Part shown: positions 22,717 through 34,051 of the stretch, piece by piece
How positions within the stretch are numbered: position 1 is the first letter of the stretch
Layout: every line of letters starts with the position of its first letter
Assembly: GCA_032191485.1 (NCBI GenBank)
Contig: JAVDOI010000012.1
Span: 21,646,985 to 21,710,984, forward strand
Source: Leptoclinus maculatus
Lineage: Eukaryota > Chordata > Actinopteri > Perciformes > Stichaeidae
Length of the DNA: 64,000 bases
Reading direction: 5' to 3'
Made by a program: the position numbers and the translations under genes
The notes under the pieces: generated by a model
The model's database searches: none
What the model saw: the letters and a program-made list of their open reading frames with translations, nothing else
Told to the model about the DNA's origin: nothing

Positions 22717-25700
22717 TCCTCTCTCACACAGCGAGCAATGTCGTGCTCAATCCTGAATAAAAAGATAGATGTAATCATTTCCAACGAAATATTCTGCTTC
22801 TATCCATATTTGTTTGCGTTTAGCATTTCAAAAGCAACATTTTCACAGAGGTCAATAAACGGTTTGTTTTCCAGATTGCCACACCTGTAGGCTATTGACA
22901 GGGCAGTTGAGCAGCACCATCAATTACATTTATATTACCTGGAAAACAAAAAACCTTTCTCTCTTTTTTTTAGGCTGATGACATAATAAAATATGAGGAG
23001 AGACATTCAAAGCTTCATTCAAATTCCTCAATAGAAGCTTCAAATGTAAAGTCAAAAATAAATAAAGGACTGTACAGCAGTATTTACCATGCCGGTATAT
23101 CTGATTGAAATCTGATAATTTGGTGCTCATGGTTTCTGTAAAATGACCCGAACAATTGAATTGTGGACAATCTAACCAATCAATGATATGCAGCATGACC
23201 TGACGTCTCATGGAAATCTGTTTACTTGTCAAAACGTGTAGCCGCACCGACCAGTAAAAGAGACTCACCGTCTGAATGTGGCTCAGCTTTTAATTGAAGT
23301 TTTTCTCTAATCAACCTACTCTGAGTTGGTTGTTGAGTCTTATGTCCTAGTGCCATTACAAACACATCTTTGTGTCCATGTACATTTCAAACTGTGAGCT
23401 GAGGTGTGCTAACTGTTCCAGGACCATTCGGAGTCAATCACGGAATAGAGTTACATGCAGATGTGATTGATTATGCCTACCAGAAGCTCGACTGCTTCAT
23501 CAAAACCAGCGACAGCTTTGACAAGTATGTGTCCAAATGTGTCAGTAACGTTTTATTGTTCCTCTATATTTTTTTCTATATAATTTTTTACCCTTGTGCA
23601 TAATGTTTTCATTGCTCCTGTATCTCTCTTTAGATTTGAATTCTGTGAGCCGTCCTTTGTTGCGGGTAACTGCCTGGAGATTCCTCCAGAGAGCCGTCAG
23701 TATGACAGGGTGTACTGTGGGGCCGGGGTGCAGAAGGAGCACGAGGACTACATGAAGACCCTGCTCAAGGTGGGGGGCATCCTGGTGATGCCTCTCGAGG
23801 AAAAGGTTGGTGTTCTTGCCAGAGAAATTCAGGATCGTTCAAATCTGCATATTAGGCAACACTTAACTTTAAGTCCCCGTATTTAACATTTATAAGCCGT
23901 AAATAAGCACTGAATATACACACTGTAATATAATTGTAAGCAGATATACAATCTTTATTATTATTATTATCAACAACTATAACCCCTGAGTGGAGGCTGC
24001 TCTCTAAAATACAGTATAACAGTATCAAGTTTGTTATCATATGCACAACAATCACAGAGAAGCTGTCGTTGCCAATGAAATCTGGGATCTCAGCAATGCT
24101 CATTAAATAAAAAACGGAAAATTCTTGCCTTGCGTTGCTCGCGCTAGTTTGAGTGGGGTCATTTGTGTTTATTCACGTCAGTCAGGCTACTTTGTACATG
24201 TTGTGGGAGACCTATATACGTCTAAAAACCAAACGCTGTTGAGTCTGGGTTCATAGCATCATCTTGGTAAATTTCACGGAGCTGTACTCACTGTATCTAG
24301 CAAGCTACACGTCTGCTGGTTTACTACAGCAGTATACACCCAAAATAAACAGATTTAGCTGCGATTTCATTGCAATAAACAGGTAAAAAGAATGCCTAAA
24401 TAACTACATCATGAAACCGTTTTGTCAGAATTCATGATTTGTCAGTTCAGTCTGCAGGATGACAAGCAAACCATTTTTAAAATGCTTGTTTTCTGAATAG
24501 AGTTTGGCTCTTCAGAACACAAAATAACCTATGTATAAATACATCAGCAACGTTCTCTTAATGCTCATACATTTATACACGCAGAGTTACGTCTGGTCTT
24601 TGGGGGACCATAGGCAGCTACAAGTTGTTTCCCTCCATTTCTGATTAAACAGCGTCGGGATGACAGTATTGCAAATGGATAAACCAAATGTAAACAGGAA
24701 TGTAGTAAATGTATTTGCATAATGACAATTAATAAATATGCATTTCCCTAAAGAGATTCAAATGTACCCCGGCAATCTAAATTTGGTACGTCACAAATTC
24801 GAGAGCCAATGGCTGTCTAATACGCAAATGCCAATACATAGACAGGGAATCTGTCTTCGACACAACACCGGCAAAGAAACCTGAAACCTCCAGCACAGAG
24901 CTGACTGGTCAGCACAGAGAGCTACCCTGGAGCTTCCCTCCACGGTCTACCAAAGAAATCCTAAATATTTATTGTATGCTTCACAACCACTACAGCCAGT
25001 GACAAACCACATAAATGTGCTAACTACACTTACCATTCTGATTCGTCTGCTTGTTGCTCAGCCATACATGTTCCCAGTGGCGGCTGGTCAATAGAGGGCG
25101 CTAGGGCCCCGCCCCCCCTTGAGCCACAACAAATGAAAAAAATTAAATAATAATAAACTATACAAATTGTCAATATATGTGTTTTTGAAATTTGGAATCA
25201 CCCAGTAATATGTGTAAAATATGATATCTGCGCAAAATATATCCTTTTCTGCTCGTCCTCTCCGCCTCCAGTGGCTCTGGAGAATCTGCCCACAGGAGGC
25301 GGGTCTATGAAGCAGTTTAGCCAATTGCTGATTAAAGATATAATCAGCGTCCTCAAATAGATTTAGATTTAGATTTAGATTGCGTGTTCTCGTCAGGACT
25401 AGTCTCTACAGGCGAGCGCGAGCACTGCTCCTCCAAGACCCGTTTGAGAGGAGAACTGAGAGGAGAAACTACAGCTGAAAGAGCTGATCCCAGATCAGCC
25501 TGACCTCACAATCAGACAGCAGACTAGCGGGAAAGGGAAGCAGTACATGAAGCTTCTCTACTAGCTGTACACCAGACAGGTTTGGCTTGCTGGATGCAGT
25601 CATGATAATAACTTATTTAGCTTTTTAAAACAACGGGGACAGATCCAGCACGGACAGTTAGGGGAGTGAGGGACATGAAGCACCTGTCTGAGAAATGTAT

Positions 25701-25717
25701 ATATAGTTATAAATAAA

Positions 25718-25790
<73 letters not shown>

Positions 25791-26998
25791 TTTATATTAT
25801 AGTGAATATTATTATATGATATATATATTATATTATACTGAATTCCCTGTGAGGGTGACAAAAATAAGAAGTCCTGACGTGTTTGTCAAAGTGTTATTTA
25901 CTGCTTTTTTTCGTGTTGGAATAAATGTTAAATATTTAACTGCAAAGTAGTAATGCGTGTTTGATACCTTCATTTGTTTGCATTAAATCATTCTGGGATG
26001 TTTGCTGAAATTGATTGGATGTGGCACAGCCCTACCTAGAACATGTTCCACCAGCCGCAAAGGAACTTATATCTGCTAACAACTATATTATATAATGTTA
26101 CAAACCATTTCTAAAATGTTTATTTGCTGAGTGTCTGGAAATGTTACCATTTTGTTTGCTTTGATTAGTATTTGTTGTAATGTAACAATTAACAAAAAAA
26201 AAAAAAGTAGAGCAGCTGAGAAAAACAATTTACACACACAAAAAGGGAAATGATTTCCTGATGTTGTATTTTCTGCAGTTGACCAAGATTACCCGTACGG
26301 GGCCGAACAGCTGGGAGACCAAAAAGATCATTTCTGTGTCCTTTGCTCCTCTGGTGCTGCCTAAACACAGCACAAATCGCAAACCCAAGAATGTCCCACT
26401 ACGTGAGTGCAACTAAATATAAATAATGTGTCTAATTATAATCTATAATGTGTCTAACTCCCCCCACCCCCCCCCCCCTCCTTCCGCATTTCCTCTGTTT
26501 TCTTGTGCTTCTTTATTTTGCAGCTAAGTATGAGGTACGGACGTTACAGGAGCTGGCTCGCATCTGTATCCGTCACACCCTCAGAGTGACCACAGATGGA
26601 GGAGACAGCCAGTCACGCGGCCGAGGTTCCTCGTTCAGCGTCGGCAGGGGTCTGGCGGTGGCCGGGCTCCATAAGTACGGCCCTCGCTTCAAACGCAGAC
26701 GCGTCCACCGGCGCCACTGCAACGCCCTCGTCCTGGCCACGCGTCAGGTGGTGGCCAGCAGTGGCATCGGCCCCGCCCCTCTGGACGGCAACGACAGCCA
26801 GGGAGGGAGAGCGGAGGACGAGGAGGGGGCCGGAGAGAGGGAGGTGAGGCGGCAGATGAGGGGGAGCAGGAGGGCGGGGAGGGGAGCGGGAGGGGTGGTG
26901 AAAGAGGAGGAGACGGTGGAGGAAGAAGACGAGGAGGAGGAGGAGGAGGAGGAGGAGGAGGAGGAGGAGGAGGAGGAGGAGGAGGAGGAGGAGGAGGA

Positions 26999-27080
<82 letters not shown>

Positions 27081-27266
27081 GAGGAGGAGGAGGAGGAGGA
27101 TGAGGAGGAGGAGGAGGAGGAGGAGGAGGAGGAGAAGGAGACGGAGACGGAGACCGGGGAGCTGCTCCGACCCCAGCCGGCCGTAAACGTCCTTAGAGAG
27201 AGGATCCTGGGCCTGCCGCTGCCCGAGCCTCTGAAGATGTACCTGCTGTACTACAGAGAGAAATGA
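21531..27266 (+). CDS. pcmtd2: Protein-L-isoaspartate O-methyltransferase domain-containing protein 2
   Basis: The coding exons are 21536-21691, 21835-21985, 23422-23524, 23634-23805, 26279-26402 and 26524-27266. They sum to 1449 nt, giving an intact 482-residue protein. The N-terminus MGGAVSAGEDNDDLIDNLKE and the SAM-binding motif LNLGSGTGYLS (near residue 83) identify a PCMTD protein, related to isoaspartyl methyltransferase. PCMTD proteins are known to carry a C-terminal SOCS-box-like region that binds Elongin B/C for Cullin-5 ligases; here the basic FKRRRVHRR block and the end LPLPEPLKMYLLYYREK fit that region. Residue choices such as AFRAIDRADYYLDE and FKRRRV favour PCMTD2 over PCMTD1. 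Human PCMTD2 is about 360 residues. The extra length comes from an acidic/polyglutamine insertion in the last exon, which remains in frame. The start ATG (21536-21538) has the conserved MGGAVSAGED sequence. The neighbour myt1 supports the call. Confidence 0.95.
21800..21832 (+). repeat. GTT microsatellite forming the 3' splice-site tract
   Basis: Eleven uninterrupted GTT units run directly into the acceptor AG (21833-21834) of the next pcmtd2 exon, occupying the place of the polypyrimidine tract. Confidence 0.92.
21835..21985 (+). CDS. pcmtd2: pcmtd2 exon: SAM-binding motif
   Basis: This 151-nt exon encodes DLAWRHGKIHLSAPCIYSEV and then the methyltransferase motif I, LNLGSGTGYLSTMVGLIL. Donor gtatgt. 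It ends one base into a Gly codon completed by the next exon. Confidence 0.94.
21986..23421. other. pcmtd2 intron
   Basis: It holds a CT-repeat at about 22,690-22,716 and paired gaagcttcattcaaa / ttgaagc-type segments around 22,600 and 23,010-23,050, which may be remnants of an inverted-repeat element. No exon was seen. Confidence 0.5.
23422..23524 (+). CDS. pcmtd2: pcmtd2 exon: PFGVNHGIELH segment
   Basis: This 103-nt exon lies between gttccag and gtatgt. It encodes GPFGVNHGIELHADVIDYAY and then QKLDCFIKTSDSFDK, part of the Rossmann-type methyltransferase fold. Confidence 0.94.
23634..23805 (+). CDS. pcmtd2: pcmtd2 exon: YCGAGVQKEH segment
   Basis: This 172-nt exon lies between ctctttag and gttggt. 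It encodes FEFCEPSFVAGNCLEIPPES, YDRVYCGAGVQKEHEDYMK and the strand GGILVMPLEEK. Confidence 0.94.
25075..26063 (+). mobile_element. Non-autonomous hAT-like element in pcmtd2 intron (copy A)
   Basis: It starts cagtggcggctggtc and shares nearly its whole length, in the opposite orientation, with the better-bounded copy at 38594-39716. It includes (AT)n(GT)n at about 25,720-25,790 and an agattt repeat at about 25,360. The right end (accagccgc then aaagg) is diverged. Curiously, the octamer catgttcc that precedes the element also occurs at 26042-26049, just inside the homology-defined right end, so the true border is uncertain by about 20 bp. Confidence 0.7.
26279..26402 (+). CDS. pcmtd2: pcmtd2 exon: LTKITRTG segment
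   Basis: This 124-nt exon lies between ttctgcag and gtgagt. It encodes LTKITRTGPNSWETKKIISV and then SFAPLVLPKHSTNRKPKNVPL, matching the end of the methyltransferase domain in PCMTD proteins. Confidence 0.93.
26524..27266 (+). CDS. pcmtd2: pcmtd2 terminal exon with acidic/polyQ insertion
   Basis: After ttttgcag the exon encodes PKYEVRTLQELARICIRHTL, a basic FKRRRVHRR block, an Arg/Gly-rich linker, and then a homopolymer tract. The tract is GAG x24 (26931-27002), CAG x25 (27003-27077), GAG x7, one GAT, and GAG x11 (to 27134). The conserved C-terminus VNVLRERILGLPLPEPLKMY and LLYYREK follows in frame, with TGA at 27264-27266. Family members have only a short acidic stretch here. The minus-strand poly-Leu frame over the same bases is a shadow. 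Confidence 0.95.
26931..27134 (+). repeat. Compound GAG/CAG trinucleotide repeat in coding sequence
   Basis: This is an uninterrupted GAG run, then an uninterrupted 25-unit CAG run with no CAA codon, then GAG again with a single GAT interruption (27099-27101). The reading frame is maintained throughout. Confidence 0.96.
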
Positions 27267-29490
27267 GCCTGCTAAGGCCACAGCCAGCTCCTGAGTCAGA
27301 GCCCAGAGCTGAAGGCAACGACCCAGCAGAGGCCCACGTCTCCCTTACAACCCTACCACCACCTGTACAAGGCAGGACAACATGCCACCTACCTTACTGA
27401 CCCTTAGCTCCACTCACTCACCTGCTCTCACCTTCTCCATCATCCATTTTCTCTGCCACTCCCTCTTTTTGCCCTGTTCCCAATGTTCTTTACTTGATTA
27501 ATTTCCTGACATGATAAAGAGTCAGCTCAATTTGTCCAGTGGAGGGGGAGGGGGAGGAGGAGGGTGGGAGGCAATGATTTAGACAAATAAACGGTCACTG
27601 ATGTAAAAATTGCATCTCCATATAGGTGCAAAAGAAATAGATACAAGTACATGATACATACACAGATGATCAGTTTGCAGCTCTGTTTATCTAACATGCC
27701 AATCAAGCCTTGCCTAACAGCAGCTTAACAGTGGCCTGAGTATCCACAGCTTAGTGGTGCAGAGAAGGACCATCAGAGTTCAAACAGTGTAGCATCAAGC
27801 AGAGAGAGAAGCTTACCCATAGACCAGAAGGCAGAGGACGACCCCTGCTCTTTTCTATCAATTACAGCTGTGCCCCAAGTTAGAGATTATACATTGAATG
27901 GATAAGTGGTGACGCTAGTTTGTCCGCATATGGTGGCGTGTATTATCATCTAATGGGGGCAGGGTAGTTTTAGAGGGGAAGACATGGAGTGGGCCTAGAG
28001 ATCAAGAAGAAAATGTGCATTCAAAGTTTTAATGATGTTATATTTTCTCTCTCAGTATATCATATTCAATGATATTGTAGCTTGTGACCAAGATGGTGTG
28101 GCGGTTGTGTTTATTTCCACTCATTTCCAAATATAAGGGGAGCATTGTTTATGAGCCCTCAGTCCATTAAAACAATTAAATGATCTGCTTTTCCAAGGCC
28201 GATCCTTGCTCATAATTTCCAGCATTGTCTTAGGACACTAGTAGAGTTAATAGAAGGTTGAGTTCTCCCCCTTTCTATGCATATATTTAACTGTAACGAA
28301 TAAAAGTCCACCTTTGTCTCCTGATGTCGTCACATGGAGATGAAACTGTTCTAAATCCGAATTTGTATCCGAAGGGCAGTCTCACTGTTTTTCCTCTAAA
28401 TCCCATTTTATTCTCTCAACCAAAAGAGAATGACCATAAAAGATCACATACTTACTAATATTCCAATTTACAAAAGTAAACCAGCATGATAACACATAAA
28501 CTAATGTTTTTGATGACTGACAGTGTGCAGGTTTTCTTTCTTTTTTTTCTTGTAATAATTAGATTTTTGAATTTCATGAGACTTTAAGTGGCGTGTACAG
28601 TACATATGAAATTGTATGTTTTGTGAATCATAAAAAATCGATAAAAAAATCTCGAGATACTACAAAGATACTTTGATGAGTAGAGTAAGTATCTTGTCTC
28701 ACATGTTTCTGTTAGTTAGTTAGATGGAGCGTTATTTCTTTATACTCTTTGCTTTTGTACCAAACTTTCTGCTCCCCTCTGTGCCAAACTTCCGTTGCAT
28801 GGACTGAATTCTCAAGAGGAAACGGCAGATCATCAAGTCACGCTTGAAGAAGAAGAATTTGTTGATGTTTTTTCATTTAAAAAACTTCTCCACTACCACT
28901 GAAATGACACTTGTGGTTGTTTATGTATTAGTTATCATGTAAAGCTTTAGATTTCTCCTATTGGAAAGTTTGTATTTGACGAATGTGATGAATAGCAAAT
29001 TGATCTTTGCAGAGGGCAAAACATGCACCCTGCATCAGTAAATACATTCAAGGAGATAAAGAATGGATATGATCACAATAATGGGAGGGATTTCAATATG
29101 TGCAGCTTATATTGGTAATTTATCCAACACTGAATGGGAGGATCGTGGCCAACAAGCAGGTCCTCATCTGGCCAGGTGACTTGCATCCCTTCTGACTCCT
29201 GCTGAGTGTGATGTCATCCTTCACTGTTTGGCCATTCTACCATTTCTACTGCTGCTGGATCTGCCTTTTAAGTACTGTATCCACACCTTTCCTTTATTCG
29301 ACATTAGTACCATTTACGTTTGTTTGTTGTGCATTTGTGATTCTCTGCTGAATGTACGTACATGATGGGTTTTTGGGGGGGTTTCTTTTGCACTTGATAT
29401 TAAGTTTTGGAGAGAATGAATTGCTTGTTTTTAAAATTGAGCTGTATTATTGACTACTGTTAATAAAGTCCATGATACAAAAGAGTCCCG
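27267..29490 (+). other. pcmtd2: pcmtd2 3' UTR
   Basis: About 2.2 kb of noncoding, mostly unique sequence follows the stop. It ends near AATAAA at 29462-29467. No transposon or other gene was recognised within it. Confidence 0.6.
29462..29467 (+). terminator. Candidate pcmtd2 polyadenylation signal
   Basis: AATAAA lies 2.2 kb past the stop codon, shortly before the transposon-rich region begins. Confidence 0.5.
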
Positions 29491-29672
29491 TTGCAAATGA
29501 AATGATTGGATTAGCTAAAACAGCGGCTTACGAAGAATGTCTTTTATTTTGGTATATAAACACAGGAAATACTTCAAACCTGTTAGATGGCCTCACCAAG
29601 TTTACAGATGTTTTTTAACTTTATAGAGCCCAACTAATTTACAGTGTAAGTAAACCTTCAACAATCGGTATG

Positions 29673-30965
29673 CATACCTACAAACTTGTCGCTTTTCGGC
29701 AAAATTCGCCGTTTTGAATCAAAAATATGTCATCCACGTGAATCGTGTAGATCCGTAGAGTTTATTTTTTTTGGGGGGGGGGGGGGGTCAACTGGCCAGC
29801 CAGCGTTTCTCCGATTGGAGTGAGACGAGGAGAAAAGGTGACGTGGTGATCTTCGCAATAAAACATCTTTGATGTGACGTGTCGAGTCTTGTCCAATCAG
29901 CGTTAAGATGTCTACACCGTCTTCATTTCCCTCCTTTACAGTTTAAGTTACGTTATGTTCCGTTACCGCTCAGACTTGCTGGGTTAAGTTAACGTCCACT
30001 ACATGCGGAACTCTCGACTTTTAACGTTCGTCATTATCGCGAATTAGGAGGAAAAAACGTAACGTGATGAAACATGAAGCCCCCCCCCCCCCCCCGTGTT
30101 CCGGTTCAGTTCACGCGGCCACTCGTTAACATTAAACCAGAACACCGGCGGATCTGGTTGCTGTTTTTAACTCAAAGTAGAATGAAAGGCCCAGATACTG
30201 ATGAGATGATGAGGTCAAAGAGCTTCAGGGCTGAGATGTGAGTGGAGCTGGGCCTGGATTGGATAAAGGTGGAGGTCTAAACAGACGTGAGTACAGCTTC
30301 CCACTGTCACAGTGTTTTAAATACATTGATGAGGCAGGGTATGCTGAATGCAACCTCTGCTCCAAGGAGATAAAGTACAGCAACAAGGGCTCACGTACCC
30401 TCTCATCACACTGTACACACTGTTCACTGTAATGATCACAGCCAGAGTAGATTATCATTTCAATTTAAATAATAGAACTGGATTGAATGCATATTAATTG
30501 CAAATAGAAGATAGGCCACTATTCTAACAGCTGTACAGTAACAGTGGAAGTTAATATGAAGACATACAGTAACAGGGTTCAATGAAGACTAATCACTTTA
30601 TTTGCAGGCGATGGTTCTCGCTACTCTTGCTATCTTTGTTTTTATTTGACTAAAACTTTTGAAAATGAGACCTCGTTCTAAATGGATGTTGTCTAAATAA
30701 AGGTTGTTAATAATAATAATATTGATTTAAAAAGAAGAAGCTAACTAGCTCTTCAACTCGAGCTGAAATAGTGATAAATAACTGAATAATAAATTATTCT
30801 TTTGCTTAAAGCAAATATGGTCTTATCACTTAAAGTTATTCTCAGAGTACACCAGAATGCTACATTTTAAAGATCATATTTGAAATGAAAATTCATGCCA
30901 CCAGCCCCCCGACATGGTTTTGGACTTGTCACCTTTTCCACCCCTTAAGAGTTTGCACAGGTATG
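29673..30965 (+). mobile_element. DNA transposon remnant with CATACCT termini (copy 1)
   Basis: The left end catacctacaaacttgtcgc and the right end gagtttgcacaggtatg are imperfect inverted repeats. The flanks carry the direct repeat ggtatg (29667-29672 and 30966-30971). A second, closely similar copy is at 37214-38385. An internal piece (30238-30432) reads like a BED-type zinc-finger remnant (CFKYIDEAGYAECNLCSKEI). No transposase catalytic domain remains. Confidence 0.75.
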
Positions 30966-31013
30966 GGTATGGCTTTGTCTCTGTTAAAGTGAAATTAAAT
31001 ACATGTTTAAATG

Positions 31014-31172
31014 CAGTGGCGGCTGGTCCATAGAGGGCGCTAGGGCGCCGCCCCCCCTAGAGCTACAAAAAATAAAAATATAAATAAAAATAAAATTTAA
31101 AATAAAAATAAACTATACAAATTGTCAATATTTGTGTTTTTGAAACATGGAATCACCCAGTAATATGTGTAT
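31014..31172 (+). mobile_element. Truncated hAT-like element (copy C of the CAGTGGCGGCTGG family)
   Basis: It starts cagtggcggctggtccatag and follows the left end of the 25,075 copy up to 'cacccagtaatatgtgta'. The remainder is missing. Confidence 0.7.
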
Positions 31173-31265
31173 CAAAGTAGGTTTTATTTATAGTGCTCTC
31201 CAGCAACTGGTTCGCAGACGGGGTTTTTTTCTCTGAAGTCGAATGTATAGATGGATATAGGATTT

Positions 31266-31779
31266 TGTTGGAAAAATTCACTCGAGACCGGTGGAAAATC
31301 ATTAATCATAGGACATTTATTCTTGCAAGAAGGAGACAGAGTTGATTGTACTTTCAATGGAGTACACGGATCAAGGCTGCTCGGAGTTCTGACTCTGAGC
31401 TTCTGATGTTTATACTGAGTAAACAACATGCAATGATTGGCACAGAATTGGTTTACGTCACAAAGGAACACACATGAATTGCGTTCATTCAGCTACGTAT
31501 CTGGACACTGTAACAATTGGTTCTCGTACAAAGGTCACTTTTATCGAAATCAGGAAGTCATGGTAGTATTGACGCCTCCATAGGTTTATTATGGCTTATT
31601 TAGGGTAAACAGTGTTGAAGTGTTCTTTCTGCAGCCAGCTCATGTCTAATAGACGAAACAAGTGTGGTGCTTAGTGTCAGACTGTTCACACACACACACA
31701 CACACACATTCAGGAGAGGACGCCAGACTTTGTAAGCACACATATTATAATTAGTCATTTCGATTTTTTGACCCCAACA
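31266..31779 (+). mobile_element. Solo LTR with 5-bp target duplication
   Basis: The 514-bp unit begins TGTTGG and ends CCAACA, and is flanked by perfect gattt repeats (31261-31265 and 31780-31784), as expected for a solo LTR left by recombination. A CA repeat lies at about 31,687-31,707. Its first 70 bp recur at 63,929-64,000. The retroelement class cannot be named without internal sequence. Confidence 0.85.
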
Positions 31780-32331
31780 GATTTTTTATTAAAAAGATTT
31801 ATAGAAGTCAGCGTAGGAAAGAGCTATTCGGGAAAGTTTGGTATATATACTGTTTGGTATATATACTGTATATAGTCAGTCCATTACTATTCTCCATCAT
31901 GATAAATGATGTGTTCAGTGAAATAAAAAATGGGATGGGATTGTCACTATTTGCAGATGATGGGTCAATTTGGAAGAGGGGAAGAAATATGGAATTTAAA
32001 GTAAAGAGACTGCAGAGAGCCATTTTGAAGGTAGAAGAGTGGTCATATAAATGGGGTTTTAAATTTTCAGTAGATAAGACAAAGACAACGTTCTTTCCAA
32101 GGAAACAGATTTGGTAGTGAAGTAAAACTATATAATCATGAATTGGAGAGAATAAAACACTTTCCATTTTTAGGATTGTGGTTTGACGAAAGGGTCACAT
32201 GGGTTGTACATATTAAAAAAGTAGAGAATAAATGTAAGAAAGTGCTAAATATAATGAGGTGTTTGGTGGGAAGTGAATGGGGGTAGATATAACTGCGTTG
32301 AAGGCCATATACAGTGGATTAATTAGATCTA

Positions 32332-33196
32332 CCGTATTTTCCGCACTATAAGGCGCACTTAAAAGCCTTTAATTTTCTCAAAAAACGACAGTGCGCCTTA
32401 TAATCCGGAGCGCTTTATATATGGATTAATTCTGGTTGTGTTTACTGACCTCGAAGCAGTATGGTTTTGTGTGGTACACGGCGCTCTGTCAAAATGTTTT
32501 AGTACGACTTTGGTAAACTACAAAGCCGCACCGCTTGCAGCATTACGGCTACCGTAGTCAGGAGTCTCACCGGTAGTTCTGGACGAGGTGTAAGCATAAG
32601 CATGCATAAGTATCATAGCTCGCTGTGTGAGTCACGCAGACTCCACTAACTGTGTGTTTACATGTCTGTAATCATAAAGCTACAGCTGTCTCAGAACGCT
32701 GCCGTTAGCAGACGTGCTAACTAACGAGCTAACAAGCTAGGGGTAATCTGCCTCTATCTCTCAAGACACCTGCCCAGCTGTTCACTTGTTCTCACAACAC
32801 AACTCAGTTTCTCACTGATGGCCATTCTTTATTCTGTGTGTTTACATGTCTGTAATCATAAAGCTACAGCTGTCTCAGAACGCTGCCGTTAGCAGACGTG
32901 CTAACTAACGAGCTAACAAGCTACACTACACGATGTAAACAGTCCGTCCCCCAGATCGTCACATGATGAACTGTAAACTCGTCATAAGCTCGTCATATGC
33001 ATCACATCTCGCTGTGTGAGTCTCGTACTATCTCGTGAGAATACGGACACGGAAGTGGAGAATCTACAGATTTCTTCAGAGCGCCCGCGCCTTATAGTCT
33101 GGTGCGCTTTATATATGAAAAAAGATAATACGAAATAGACCATTCATTGACAGTGCGCCTTATAATCCAGTGCGCCCTATAGTGCGGAAAATACGG
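32332..33196. mobile_element. TA-flanked non-autonomous DNA transposon inside the LINE
   Basis: It begins CCGTATTTTCCGCACTATAA and ends in the reverse complement; the terminal repeats are at least 27 bp with one mismatch (32332-32358 versus 33170-33196). TA borders it on both sides. Subterminal copies of gtgcgccttata and gcgctttatatatg occur near both ends. A perfect 90-bp direct duplication lies inside (32650-32739 and 32834-32923). Confidence 0.85.
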
Positions 33197-33662
33197 TATA
33201 TTAGATTATGGTTGTGTGATGTATGGATCAGCAGCAAGCACATCTCTCAAAAAATTTAATAATATTCAATATCAGTCAATGAGATTATGCACGATGCCTT
33301 TAAAACAACCCCAGCGGCTGCATTATTGATTGAAATGGGAGCAATGCCGCTATTCTAAGAAGATCTCAGTTAGCATTGAGTTATCGGGCTAATCTACAGG
33401 GACACAGTAAAGAGCATCCAACACAGGAAACTTTAAAACCTTGCTGGGAAAAGGAGAAGAGGGAGACAAGAAGCTTTGGATGGACAGTAGCACAAAGAGC
33501 AACAGAACTTAACATATCTAAATTAAACTTCAGCCCAACAGTTCCATTGACAGCAATAGTACCGTGGATACTTCCTGATGCAACAGTAGACTTTGCATTA
33601 CTAAAAAAGAACAAGGATAGAGGAGGTATTTTCTACTTGCATACAATACATACATACAATAC

Positions 33663-34051
33663 TGTAACGGACTGAGTGACATGTTATGTAACCTGTTATG
33701 TTATCAGTTATTGTGTTTACAGGAAGAAGTTCTACATGAGATTAGTTATCGCAATTACTGAGTTCAGTGAAGGTCTCATGCCCTGTGAAGCCTGTCAATC
33801 ATCCTAGCTACCAATGGGGGGTGGGCGACACACACGAGCGTACCTGGATTGGCAGAGAGAGAGTGAGGGGGGTGTTGTGTTGGTGCTGCTAGCCGGTGGA
33901 GAGTGAGTCTATGACCGGGAGCAGATTGTTAAGGATGTTAACTGTTGTTTTGGCATAGGCTACGGCCCACAGTAGCCTGTGTACTGTTCGCATAATAAAG
34001 GACCAAAAGTAAGATCACGTCTCGTAGCTTTCCTTACCAAGGGTCGCTACA
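33663..34051 (+). mobile_element. Solo LTR inside the LINE
   Basis: The 389-bp unit starts TGTAACGG and ends TCGCTACA, with an AATAAA near its 3' part (about 33,993). Flanking atac (33659-33662 and 34052-34055) is a 4-bp target duplication, or aatac if the last A is counted as shared. It interrupts the region between the reverse transcriptase and RNase H of the surrounding LINE. Confidence 0.75.

Noticed and set aside
26613..27281. 222-residue minus-strand frame rich in Leu
   Set aside because: It is the antisense of the GAG/CAG repeat in the pcmtd2 last exon.
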